The position numbers were made by a program, and so were the translations under genes. Positions 1 to 12,458 of a stretch of DNA of 64,000 bases are shown piece by piece. The notes beneath the pieces were generated by a model, which saw only the letters and a list, made by a program, of their open reading frames with translations, ran no database searches and was not told the origin of the DNA. The stretch spans positions 3,474,001 through 3,538,000 of the forward strand of contig OX485806.1 of the NCBI GenBank assembly GCA_950295325.1, given 5' to 3'. The stretch is from Polytrichum commune. Taxonomy: Eukaryota > Streptophyta > Polytrichopsida > Polytrichales > Polytrichaceae. Each line of letters begins with the position of its first letter. Position 1 is the stretch's first letter.

Positions 1-3000
1 AACATTTCCATGTGAATCTCTTGTGTGGCATATATTTGAGTCTTGCATGTGACGACAATGATATCTAACAAGGTCTTGAGTGGAGCCTAAGCTCGTGACT
101 TATAAGTCAACAATCGCTTGTCATGTATTGGTAAGTTAAGGGTGACTTTCCATGTAGGCCACTTGTCCAACATATTATGATGGGAATAAGGACAAATGTA
201 TATGAAATTTCGTAGGGTAGTGTTTGTATTTGTCAATCAATAAATTTTATTTTAAAGTATTTAGTGACTGCGTAAAAGTCTAGTGGCCATGATCACAACA
301 CTCCACATTGTAGTAGACAATCATATTATGGTTGCTTGTTTGCCTTTGTTATCTTCACGAGAAACACCTCTAACCCAATATTATCTATCTAGAATCTAGC
401 GGGCGAGTGACGTACATGAAAACCCACCCCAACTCACTCACTCCAAAGTTCACAATCACCACAAATTTATCTATGAGTTAGTCGTACAACCTAAATTCCA
501 CTATCCCCCGTACAAATTTAGAGCCACTTGATTGACAAACAACTTTGAGCTTGTACCCTTACATATGTACCTCGATGTCTGTGGAAGGGAATCCATGTTG
601 GTACTATAGAATGGCTTGGGCTTCATGCCACATGGTGTCTATGTAAATTCATCTATCATGGATGAATGGGCTCTACTAAAAACAAAACCCCCTCTAAGGT
701 AAGGTAGACATGCCTAATCAAGGTTCTTATCTTGATTGAAAACATGTATTTGAGTGGCATGCAGTTAGGTGTAGCTCCAAAAATTGAACACCAAAATTAC
801 ATGTGTTTGGAAGGACTTGGATTATGTGTTCAAAATATGATAATTGTAAGCATAAGCTCAATAATCAACATAATTGCGAGGGACCTATATGACCAATTAA
901 TGAACATGGAAACCTTCACTTGTGTAATGAATAAGAGATTCATACGAGCTCCAAACATGTACGAGGAAAATGGCTATGAGCTTGAGAAAATCCTAGAAGT
1001 TATAAAATCTTTCACAATATTCTAACATGCCCAATGGATGATTTACCTAGACACCACAACGCTCTAACCAATATTAAACCCATTCATACGTAGCGGACAC
1101 GACGCTTCACTATGAATACAAAGTACATGGTGTTAGAACCAATAACCCACCTAAACCTAAATTACACCCTAAAATTTTGCACGATAAACACATATTGATT
1201 ATGAGAACGTCCAATTCCTCAACATCAAGCTCATGTGGTGGTTGATCATCTACCAATTGAACTTTGAGAGTCCTTAGGAATTTTACATACAGATTCCAAA
1301 TAACACGTAAACACATACTTTGACAAGGTGACGTTGGAACCGTCCTCTCTTTCAGTTGCTAACGAGAACCGCTTGAAGTCTTTATCCCCATCTAGTCACC
1401 ATAGAATATGTGTATGCTCGGCGCTTAAAGTGGCGGTGGTTTTAGCATCATCTACCTTAAAATAATTCCCGGATTGAGGAATTGTACCAGAAATTACTCG
1501 CAATTGCAATAATTAACTATCACCAAGTTGCAATAAGACAATGTCATTGTAGCTTGAGCCACTTATTACTACTACGTCATTAATAAAGAGAAACACTGTT
1601 TTTTTTGTTATGGGTTCTTCCTGAAAAGAAGAAGGATGATGGGGCCTAGGCTGTAGAGTAGGCAGCGGTGCTGCCCGGTCTGCCCAGAAACAAAAAAATA
1701 AAAAAGAGAGTAAAAGGGACGAAATAGCCTGACAAGAATACTAGGTACTCTAGCACCGCCATTCGAACTTGCTTGCAAGCCAAAACAAAATACAAAACAA
1801 AAGGTATGTGGGTGTTATTTTTCGGTTACTTTGCTTGATCGGACCCCTATATTTGACTGGTGTGGGGTACATTGAGGACCAAATAGTAAACATCATAAAG
1901 AGACATGTATAATAGATATAACATTATTCATATTCCTAAGAATGTTATATGGGACTAATAGTATTTCGCGAAATATTTTCAGTTATTTTCCTTATTCGGT
2001 TTGAATGTGGGAAATATCTAGGAATATTCCACATAATATTGTTAGTCTCACAAAACATTGTTATGTATCTGAATAATGTTATGGAGGTTGGATTATGTCT
2101 TTAAGTTTTATCAATTAAGGTAGATAAGGCTAATGTGGATACCTCTAGCTTTGTGGAACCATCTAGCCAATGGATTCAAGTATTAGAAGCTTGAGCATGT
2201 TCGCAATTATGAATCAAGTCCAAAGATTTTGATATCGTTCAAATCGAAGTTGAGGAAGGTGTTCATCTAGGCTCCAGAATTAGAGATTCCTAACATCCCA
2301 CTGTGGTGTTATAAAGGAGAACTCTTTTATCGTTCAATGTTGTGTAAGTGGACAACATTGCCAATGAAAACTAAGTATAATGCTAAAATTGGTTGTGTCA
2401 TGTCTCTAAAGTGGTCACATGTAAAATAAAATGTTGCCAAATTGTTTGTTCATTATAGAATACCCACAATACATGTTGGTTGGCACCTCACCATGGGGAG
2501 GTCACTCAGTAGGATTTTTGTGTACCACGTGCGGCGGAGGGGTATTTGTTTAGGGGCTATTTACCTCCAAGGCACAAATTAAAAGCTCCCTATAATTACA
2601 TAATATTCTAAAATGGCCTATTTTTTTGTACCCTACCATTACTTATAATGCCATGTCATTGAAATTTTTTGTAGTCTATATTCCTTTTAATTAAAAAAAC
2701 TGAATTTAAGAATGTATGCAATGCAAAAGTGATGGGAAAAGCATGGCAACAAAAAAATATAAAAATTACGTACCATTGCAAAAACCAAGTACAAAAACTT
2801 AAAGTGAAAATACAAAAAAAATACTTAGGATGGAACACAACATGATTGAGTGTGTGTTTACAAACACAACAAGATTGTGTGTGTGTTCACAAACACAACA
2901 CCCGCTCCATAAAAATCCTTTATTCAAAATCACTTTACATGCTAGTGAAGACCAAAACCATATAGTGTGAAACACTTTAAGCTTGGTCATGAATCTTATA

Positions 3001-3080
3001 TAGTTCGTTTTGTCACAAACTTGGACAGTTGCTCTAAATCATTCCTATCAAGAGTGTACACCTCATTTGTAGAATTGTAG
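1..3080. other. Repeat-rich intergenic DNA, no gene seen
   Basis: No open frame here resembles a known protein, and the frames present are short. The stretch is AT-rich and holds a copy of a dispersed repeat (720-1005). A fragment of apparently the same family lies near 1835-1900, where the phrase about 'cctatatttga' followed by a tggtgtgg run recurs. I see no RNA gene. Confidence 0.6.
720..1005 (+). repeat. Dispersed repeat family 1, copy A
   Basis: The order of words 'atttgagtggcatgcagttagg', 'acatgtgttt', 'tgtgttcaaaatatgat', 'caataatcaacataat' and 'gggacctatatgacc' recurs in the same order at about 22630-22890, 24755-25110, 27115-27310, 47150-47330 and 63905-64000, and inverted at 22140-22440. 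The full unit seems to be about 300-350 bp. I found no terminal repeats and no coding frame, so the class (SINE, MITE or LTR fragment) is unknown. Confidence 0.7.
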
Positions 3081-4650
3081 CTCATGTTTACCATAGATAT
3101 AATGCAATCTAACGGAGAGAGAGAGAAAGAGAGGAAATTGCAACGGGTGCTCCCCAAGCAGGCAGAAGAGAAAGGAGAGGGACTGATGAGAGGGAGGGCC
3201 GAGGCGTCAGTGATTGAAGGGCCAAAAAGCGCAAACTCAAGTATTGAAGGTAATCACTACTCTCCTTTACAAAAGTGGGAGGGTGACGCAAGCGAGCTTT
3301 CGCATCATAAAATTCAGCCTAGTGAAAATATCGACACAAGATTGGAGAATAGGAGGACAACAAGCAACGCGATATTGGTACTCTCTGCATGCGCTATGCT
3401 TATATAGTTCCTGCAAAGCTCGGGAGCAGAAACTGACTAACAATCATAATAACCACGACACTCAATGATCACTAATCTCTGTGGATCGTTTCAAACCTGC
3501 TCTTCAAGGTTTCCGCATCAGATCACACAGCCTGGCTAAAAAACTCTACACAAGAAAGGAGAAGAGGATGACGACAAGCAATCCTAAACCCTAAACACAA
3601 CGGTGAGGTTCAAATGTTGTGTACAAACGGGCGCCCTACAATCGGGTTGAAGAGTTTCAAAAGAGAATGGGAGAAAAACCACCAAGAGAAGCCGGGCATA
3701 GAGTTAGGCTTCCAATTTCATCCATTTTTGGGTGAATGATGAGTAATTTTTCATCCATCCCTCGTGAGGCATGTGTATGAAATTGATTCTACTAAACATA
3801 CATCCTAAGATCCTTATTTTCAGCCCTTATATTATTTTTACGAAAAGGGAATGGCCCATATTTTATACCTATCTATTTTACTTGTAATGGGCTTATGTAC
3901 TTTTAATGGACCCTTCATTATTTGGAATTCTTTTATAATTTTTATGTCAAATGATTTTAATCCTCCCTATATTATGCCGCACGTCGTTTTTAAAATGCAC
4001 TAAGTGACCTCCCCGTGCACCTCACAACCACATGCCGCCTCCTAATTTGCCCAAGTTGTTGCCTCTTGATTTGCCCACCTCATGCACAAAAATCAAGCAT
4101 GTTATAGCTTGGTGGATAGCACTCCTCCTTGTGGAGGATAATGGGTGTAGTATGACTTTTGAGAAGGTGACTAACCCAAATATCATCAAAACGACAACTA
4201 AATCATAATGTATTCCTCACCCACCAAATTAAAGCGATTATACCGCCGATGAGGAGCCAAAAATAGGTGTCTAATTAAGGAAGCTAACCGAATTAGCCTC
4301 ATCTACCTTACTATGCACTCAATAATGAACACGATTGCGAAAACGTAAGTATTCAATTAAGAAATCAAGAATCATGCACTTTTGATAAGCATGCCTAGAT
4401 TGGGGGAGGTTCAATCCGATTTGGTTGATGCTTCATTGGAGATTTTGTAATGCCACACAAGTTTTGTTGTGTGAATCTAATCGGTAGAAGTTGGAGAACA
4501 TGAAAAAAAACACTAACCAAATAACACATACACATCTAAAACGTTGAGTACAAAAAATCAAAAGAAGTCATAATGTAAAAGGCATGTTAGTAGGTACACA
4601 TAATATGAACTTGAGTGTGCTCTAGTGTATTGTGAATGTAAACAATATAT
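3081..4650. other. Intergenic DNA with a weak tandem duplication
   Basis: Between about 3290 and 3590 two segments are similar. One contains 'aattcagcctagtgaaaata' followed by an ACACAAG-TGGAGAATAGGAGGACAACAAG stretch; the other contains 'cacagcctggctaaaaaact' followed by ACACAAGAAAGGAGAAGAGGATGACGACAAG. A 107-codon frame at 3084 covers part of this but resembles nothing known. No gene is called. Confidence 0.4.
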
Positions 4651-4659
4651 TAACTGCAC

Positions 4660-5010
4660 TACGAATTCAAAGCCCACTCCACACACGAGCCAAGGGTTGT
4701 GACCATGTAATTGTGAGGGCCCTCGACTCTCATCCAAAGCATGTATCAATTGTTTAACTGACACAATTTGCCAAAAATTGCATCAAGCCTACCTCTTAAA
4801 GGTGGGCATGACGCAAATTTTGGCATATCATGAAACATAATCCATAGTCCACCATGTATGAATCCACATAGAATATTTCATCCCTGATAGTTTCTTTAGG
4901 CCCTTAGACCTTCACCTTCTAGTGGACTAGACGGTCTCAGGCTTTTCGACCAGTGAGAGACCTCAGAAGGCATTGGTCACGGGCCTTCAGTCTTGTGTGT
5001 GAAGTGGCCC
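4660..5010 (+). repeat. Dispersed repeat family 3, copy 1
   Basis: The words 'gagccaagggttgtgaccat', 'aattgtgagggccc' and 'ggtcacgggccttcagtctt' are matched in the same order near 46640-46680 and 47090-47130. The family is not recognised; no frame or terminal repeat was found. Confidence 0.5.
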
Positions 5011-5252
5011 TGATTTATCATTTCAAGTACATTTGTTATCTTCATCTCAATTAGTACAAAAATGACCTCTTAGGAAGTGCAAAGGACCAAGATTGGACCA
5101 CTACGATGTCAATGGAAACGTAAATTGAGGTACAAAGGACCAAGTTGACGGGACCAATATAATTCTCAAGGAAGTGCAAAGGACTATGAAAAGACCTTTG
5201 CATGCTGCATGTGGACTTCATGGATTTGCGTACCATTTGAAGACCCAGTATA

Positions 5253-5287
5253 CTTCCTACATGGCACCTAAGGTGCCATGTAGGAAG
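5253..5287. repeat. Perfect 35-bp palindrome
   Basis: A 17-base arm (5253-5269) and its exact reverse complement (5271-5287) are separated by a single A at 5270. It could form a cruciform or an RNA hairpin. An imperfect relative (catggcacataaggtgccac) lies near 47418-47440, so this is probably the inner part of a repeat rather than a unique signal. Confidence 0.8.
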
Positions 5288-5289
5288 GT

Positions 5290-6429
5290 AAGGTGTACAT
5301 GGTGCAATAACATTTAGTCCTATCTAGAAATACGTGTTGAATGGTAGGTTTAAACTTTCCACAAAGGCCCAAGACCAAGGAAACGCCTTAAGTGAACAAT
5401 CCTATTGGTTGAGAGCAAAATTTTGGACCCAATCTTGAGTTCATACTAGGGTCTAGGTCTAGGTCCATGTCCAAAGCTAATGTGGTATCATTTTTCCACC
5501 AAAGATCGAGTCATAATCCCCATCAATTGAAGAAATCTTACCTTGTGAGTTTGAGTAACCAAAATTCTTCGAACTTGACTAATCCAATCTTGAGTCTACA
5601 AGTAATGTATATTTAAAGGATATTCATTAAAGGTCTACAACCCCACTTCTAAAGATCTCCCATATTTTTTAGTTTAAAAATCCGCTACAATGACTTTAAA
5701 AAAATCGAGGTTAAAACTTCTCTTGCTTCTATTACGTTGCTACAAATTTCAGCTTTGAGAACCTTTTGAGTTTCATTAGAGTGAGTTTCTTTTATTCAAA
5801 GAGCACACAAGTGATAAGAGGAAATGTAAAGAGTGTCTAGATAAGATATGTGCATATAGGTGGCCAAAACAATGACAATATTCTTACTCATATAAAGACA
5901 AAACATGTCAATGCCTAGAACTCCAAGAAACCCATCAAGACTTTCCAGTTACACTCAAAGGTGGGAATCCACCTTGATTTTTTTAAACTTTTTATTTTTT
6001 TATAGTTTATTTATGATTAAATTGATTGGACATTAACATATAACAATAGTTAGTATGACTGTTGAGTTTGGTAGGCCATAAAATCAAGGGAGGGTTGCTA
6101 TGGTATCCGCAACTTTTTACGAGGAGACAACTACAGTGTCCACATGAAATCAACTTGGCGGGTTGTAACTCTAATTGACCAAACAATAGAGAGAGCCCAT
6201 AATTCCACTAAAGTGATTGCCGGCAAGCAATTTCCAACCCTCTTAAGTCATTGTCCCGCCAAGTGCTACCGACAACAACCAAACTAAGAATACTTCACGA
6301 TAACTTGTACGTAAACTAATGATTGCATAACTATGGTAACTCTATACCTATTTATTTTTTTGGGCCTGGAAGCTACCAATATAATTGATTAATGTTATGC
6401 AAGGTTCTTGGACCTGAACCCTATTAGAG
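5290..6429. other. Intergenic DNA, nothing recognised
   Basis: AT-rich sequence without a recognisable frame, RNA gene or tandem repeat. It lies between family-3 and family-2 repeat copies. Confidence 0.5.
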
Positions 6430-6835
6430 TAATCCATAAAGTAAACCATATCATGAAACCATGGCTTTGAGTTAAAGAGAATAAACACAAAGTCACTCGA
6501 GTTTTCTTAATGCTTAAATTACCACATACAAAGAGTGATGTCATGCTATTAAAAGCCAACTTTCGAACTTGTCACACTAGGATAGGTGGGCCAAACTAGC
6601 CTTGCATAGGTTGATTACGGATTTAGGACAGTGGGTCTCATGCACATACCTTATTTTAAACTTCTCATAGTTTGAGAGATGGAAAGAAGAAGTCCCAAAA
6701 CTTTCACCCAACTTTCAAAATAGGGTATGATACACGACGAGCTAATGAGCTTTTGATAGATTTTTTTTCTCAAAGAAGGATGAAATCCATGTTTTTGTCG
6801 CTCTTTTGAGGGACTTTACGGTAACGTAAGCCCAC
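6430..6835 (+). repeat. Dispersed repeat family 2, copy 1
   Basis: This segment matches the reverse complement of 19380-19720 over most of its length. Shared words include 'gccttgcataggt', 'cacccaactttcaa', 'gagctaatg', 'ttctcaaagaaggatgaaa' and 'gagggacttta'. By eye the match is roughly three quarters identical, with small indels. Its class is unknown. The two copies lie in opposite orientation on either side of the receptor kinase gene. Confidence 0.65.
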
Positions 6836-7039
6836 CTAAGCTTAACTTATGTCCCATAAAACAAATCGGTGGTGGAGTGTGAAGCTGCCCGAAGTGCCTG
6901 CCCGGTACGATAAAAAAGAAAGAGATGCTGGGTCCCACCCTCCCTCCCCGACGACCCATCGCCTCCGAAAGGAGGGAAGAAGCAGGGATCGAGGGACCTA
7001 GAGTTGGGCGGGGCGTGGGAAAGGGGAAAGGGAATGAAT

Positions 7040-8274
7040 GGATCGATTGATTGATTGACCCCTTCCATCAATCCACCTCAATCATCCCACTCCACCCTTC
7101 CTTCGCATCCCAATCAATGCAAGGCTCTCTCTCCCCCTCTTTCTCTCGAGCTGCTCGGGTCTGGGCTAATTCTCAAAACTTGTTGCAGGTGGATCTGGAT
7201 GCTTCAATTGCATGAACTCGGCGCAGGATTGATTATCGAGGAAAATTAGAAAGCAGATGGTTCCAAGCTGCTACTTGTTGCAGGAGGAGGTGCATTCAAT
7301 GACCTGATTGCAATGGTGGACTTGGTCTTGAGAGCTTGTTTGTAAAGGAAATTCTTCTTGCAGGTTCTCATCACTGGGGATCGGTGTAATTCGTTAGTTT
7401 GGAGCAGGATTTTGGCTTCTTCTTCTTCTTTTTTTTTTTTTTTTTTTTTTTTTTTTCTGGTTGGTTGGTTAAATGGGTGGGAGGAGCTTTTGAGGGTTCA
7501 TTGGATGGATCACTGGGCAGTTACGGGTATACAAAGGCGGCAGCTTGGCCAAGTATGTGGATCCTGGCAAGGCACTGAATTGAGCATGTCCGGGGGGAAA
7601 GATCAGGTGAATTTAAAGAGGGGCTCGATTAGGTGGCAGTGGATCTGGACCGCAAGTTGAAGAGGGAAAATTCGAGCTTCTGGGGGACAGATTGAGAAGA
7701 GGTGGCAGGTGTTGGGTTTGTCTTTGAATTGGAAACCAATGCATTCTTGGACGAAGTCTTATCTCGATCTGGTGGGCACTGAACTAGTGTGAACGTGTAC
7801 TAGATTTCTCGTTTTGCAGGTGCAAGCGATCTATCTCCGCCGTAATGGAGTTTCAAGGATCTCAAAGAATTGCACCTGGAACGCAAAATTCGGTTCATCA
7901 TCAACACTCTTGACACAGGTTTCCACAAGAAACTCGGATCTGGGAATTAGGCAAATTTTGGTAATAGTGGACGCCCCATGGATTCCACATGTATAAGTAA
8001 CCCAGGCAGGACACTACAAGCCCCGGGCTTGCTTCCGAAAAGATTATCCAGCAGGATTGCCATCAACACAAATGCAACCGGATTTCTAAGCAGAGCATCA
8101 AACTTGGAGTTGCATCAACATTGTCACCACAATTTTTCATTGAGGTGGCTGGACATGCATTAGATGTTAGGGGCCAGGTAATAGGAGGCTTACATTAAAC
8201 CAGCTCAGCCCACTCATTTATAGCAATTTAGGTTACAAGCAACCAAATTCGATCTCTCGAGCTCGAGAATTAAA
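7040..8274 (+). promoter_or_regulatory. Putative 5' leader of the receptor kinase gene
   Basis: A CT-rich stretch (7080-7150) is followed by several 'ttgcag' acceptor-like words (near 7190, 7280, 7360 and 7815) before the start codon at 8275. This fits a long 5' UTR, possibly spliced. A pure T run covers 7429-7456. No TATA box can be assigned with confidence. The short frames inside are not recognised as proteins; upstream ORFs in the mature leader are possible. Confidence 0.35.
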
Positions 8275-11200
8275 ATGGATGATGGCAGGCTAAGAGTTGG
8301 TGGAGTTGCAGGTTTAGTGTTGACCATTCTAGCGGTGAGCTTGTTGAGGCTTGCGGCAGGCTCCCATCCGGAAGTATCTGCTCTTATAGCATTCAAGCAA
8401 GCTCTTACAGATCCTAAGAACTTTCTCAAGAGCTGGAATGAATTGGATGATACTCCCTGCCAGTGGGTGGGGATCACATGCAGCCTCAACATTTCGGCCG
8501 CTGAGCCTCCACGGGTGCTGAACATCAGCCTGTCCGGGTAAGAATCCTGAACCAGATTTATTTGAAGCATTCCTCCCAAGTTGAATGTAATCTAGATCAC
8601 ATCATCGTAAGTAGTTATGCACGACTCACACAATTGTGCAGCAAGCAGAGTTGCTGAAAGGATTTTTACAAGGGCCGGCCCTGAAGTTCATCACCTCTTT
8701 CCAGATATCTAGGGCGGTCACAAAAATGCTTCTTCTACCAGTGGTGCCATCTACGTTCCTCCTAGATACTGGACAGAGGTGATGCACGCCAGGGCCCCTT
8801 ATGATTATGTCCAAAATATAAGAAACCTGTGAGGATGGTAAATCAATCTCTCCGAAGTTGAATGTTAGATCACATCATTATAGTTATACACGACTCACAA
8901 AAATTGTGCAGCAAGCAGAGCTGTTGAGAGCTGAAAGGATTCTCACAAGGGCCCGCCCTGAAGTTCATCACCTCAGTCCCAATATTTAGGATAATGGTAG
9001 ATGTGCCACTTTCACCATTGGTACCATCTACTGTATATTCCTCCTAGATACTGGACATAGGTGATGCACTTCAAGGGCCAGGAGCTTGTGGTTGTGTCCG
9101 AAATATGAGAAATCTATGAGGATGAGTAAACCAAATTTAAGCCTTTCTCCGAAGTTTGAATGTTAGACATCATCATTCTAAGTATACATGCCGACTCACA
9201 AAATGGTGCAGCAAGCAGAGCTGTTGAAAGGATTCTCACAAGGGCCCTGAATTGCAGCACCTATGTCCCCAATATATAGGATAGTGATAGATGTGCCACT
9301 TTCACCAGTGATGCCATCTGCGTCGCTAATACTGGACGTAGGTGATGATGCACTTCAAGGGCCCTTGTGATTGTATTAGAAATATGAGAAAACTATGAGT
9401 CACGAGGATGCATGAACAATTTGAACCCTAAATTTATTGTGGTGGGTTATGTGCAGAAGTAGTTTGGGTGGCCAAATCTCATCCGGACTAGGCAACCTGA
9501 CCAAACTCGACTCACTGATTCTGAGCAACAACAACTTGACTGGTCCAATTCCAGGCGACCTGTTCAACGCCCTGACCTTGTCCGGTCTCTACCTCTCCGG
9601 GAACGTCCTGACAGGCCAAATTCCTGCACAAATGTTTCAAGTGAGCATGACGCTACGAGTGTTGGATGTGAGCGGAAACAATATCACCGGGAGCATACCA
9701 CAAGGGATAGGAACAAAAATGACGAGCTTGGAGAGACTGGATTTGGCCCAAAATCTCTTCACCGGGAGCATCCCTGACGATTTCGGCAACCTCACAAATC
9801 TCAAGGTAAGTTAGCTAGGTACTTACTCAATGCTCACTCTCCCCTCCAAAATTAGAGAAGTTGTTACAAAAGTGAATTTATTATTATGATTAATTTGGTC
9901 GTGGTTAGCATTGAAGGCACCTGTAAAATTCCTCAACGGACTTCAAGAGTTAGTGGAACTGTAAATTTCAAGACTAGTCAGGGATGGATTCTTTAGGGAT
10001 AACCTGAGACTTTAAGGTCAGCAAGGTAAGTATCCAACTTGAGAGTGTCAGCGAAGGCGACAGGATTTTGGAAACTGAAATGGCAGAGCCATTAAGTGTT
10101 CTATTTAAGTCATAGGAGGATCTTGAAAGCCATGGGCATGGTGTCTCAATAGCTAACTTAACCTCCCATTCTGCCAATCATGGGAGCGAGTTTTCCTTGC
10201 AAACAAAAAAACTACTCATTTTGGCACTGCGACCGTAATTAAGAAGATATGAAGTAGCGATACGGATTCAAAGCAGCTAGAGAGTTTATGGCGATGCATG
10301 TACGCTTGTTTATCTGTCTCTCTGTCTGGACTCTGGACTCTGCAGTGACCAGAACTTTTTGAACTTGACAGTGGCAGCTGCTGGATTAAAAAGTCTTCTG
10401 GATATTATTACTTACTTACCTATCGTTGTCATATTTACCAACCCGTACATTGAAAACTGGATGCGGTTGTTGAAAAATCAAAACTGCAATTCTGAAGAGT
10501 TCTTGATTCTCTGCAAAAGCCTCCAGTGCTGGGTAAACATAATATGTAACAACCTCATGATACCTACTACTTATGTATGAAGACAGGCTTCTCAATGTGA
10601 CAGCAAGAGTCCCATTAAATTACCCCTGTAATACGTCAACACACATTCCTTTCTCACATCAAACAACCTATTGATGAGGGTTTGGTTTTGCAACAAGCCT
10701 AACTTACTGCCAGTATTCCCTACTTTATTATTGGAATTTAACAATAAATTGAGCTGTCATAAAGTTGTGCCCAAAAATAAAGGGTGATTGGTCGACCAGG
10801 ACCCTGCTTATTCGAATATTTAGGGTTATCAGAATCGTGAGTCATCTAGCAGAGATGTGATTTTCAAGAGGCTTTCGGGGTCGGAGAAATTGGTGGTAAA
10901 TGACATTTTCGCTTAGGTAGTGCAGTATTTAAAAACAAAAAAAGTCTGCTTTCCCTTTCTTCCTTGAACTTTGCCTGCACTGCGGAGATACGTCACGGGT
11001 CCCGAGGTTGCTTGCTTGAACTTCGAAGGCTTCCAGTCTCAGCATCTCGATAGATTCGGTTTCGAGCTATATGTGGTCAGGATATTGCACCAGGACAGGG
11101 CAGCTGATCAACTTATAGTCCTCCCTCAGTCGTGGTTGGGCGCATAGATTTGCGCAACGGTGTGCTGAATCCCACCAACTGTGATCTCGTACTCGCCGAG

Positions 11201-12400
11201 TTGCTTGAAAGTCTAAAAGACACCGCAAAATGTAGTATTATGTAACCAGTACGATGCCGCCGTGACAGTAATTATTATGAGTGCCTTCGAGGATTGCTTG
11301 TCGGCCGAAAATCCTTACACCGACAGTTTTTAGGCCCAGAGCAAACTTCGGCGGTAGTGTCCGCAGAAAGAGAGCCACCCGACCCAAAGGTTTAGTGTAA
11401 CTTAAGTAGTGTAAAAGCAACTCCCATCTTTGCAGTCGAGCCCCAGTTTCCCAACCTCAACTGATAACATTAGATTTGTGATTCAGAGTCTCAAGCTAAG
11501 CCGCATGCACCTCGTATGCCGAAGATAGATCTTTGTTTGAGCTTTCGTGCAATTCGAGGGTTCGGGAAGTGAGTCAGAAAAAAGCCTGTCTTCATCTCAT
11601 TCATCTTCGAGGAGAAGAAGCTGTAACTTTTGGCAAGTCACGAAGATGGTAGTTATAGAGACACTCCGGATTCAGCGTCTTGTGCGCTTTGCAGTCGACG
11701 CAGTTTCCCCAATCTCAACGGACAGCATTAGATTTGTGATCAGAGTCTCAGGCTAGCCGCGCCTCGCCCCACGCCGCAGATAGATCTTTGCTTTGAGTAT
11801 TCGTGCAAATCAAGGGTTCGCTAAGTGAGTCAGAAAACAAAAAGCCTGTCAATCTTCGCGACACACTTTTCCCCAATCTCTCAATATCCATGTTCAAGAA
11901 GAAAGTGGAAGCTCTAACTTTCGGCAACTCACGAAGATGGTTATTATAGATTCGGACTCCAGATTCAGCTTCTTGTGAGTTTTGCAGTTTCCCAATCTCA
12001 GCTTACAGCATTAGATTTATGATGAGTCTTAAGCTAGCCGCATGAACCTCGCACGCCGAAAGTAGATCATTCTTTTGAGCTTTCGTGCAATTCGAGGGTT
12101 CGTTTGTCAGTCAGAAAGAAAAGAAAAGAAAGCCTGTCAATCTTCAAGCACTTTTCCCAATATTTTCTGTCTCTCATCCATGTTCAAGAAGAATCTGTTA
12201 CAACTTTCGTCATCATCAAGTTACGAACTTGATGTTAAGTACTAATAGAGACTCCAGATTATTAGCATCTTGTGAGTCTTGATCAGAGCTCTCGGAGCGC
12301 CGACCAAAGGAAGATCTGTGGCGATGATCATCCTATTTGTTTGAGCTTTCGTGCAATTCCTCCAGGGTTGTAGATTCCAAGTCAGTCAGAAAACAAGAAG

Positions 12401-12458
<58 letters not shown>

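Noticed and set aside
3084-3407. 107-codon frame in the left intergenic region
   Set aside because: No similarity or domain is recognised, and it lies in a locally duplicated non-coding stretch.
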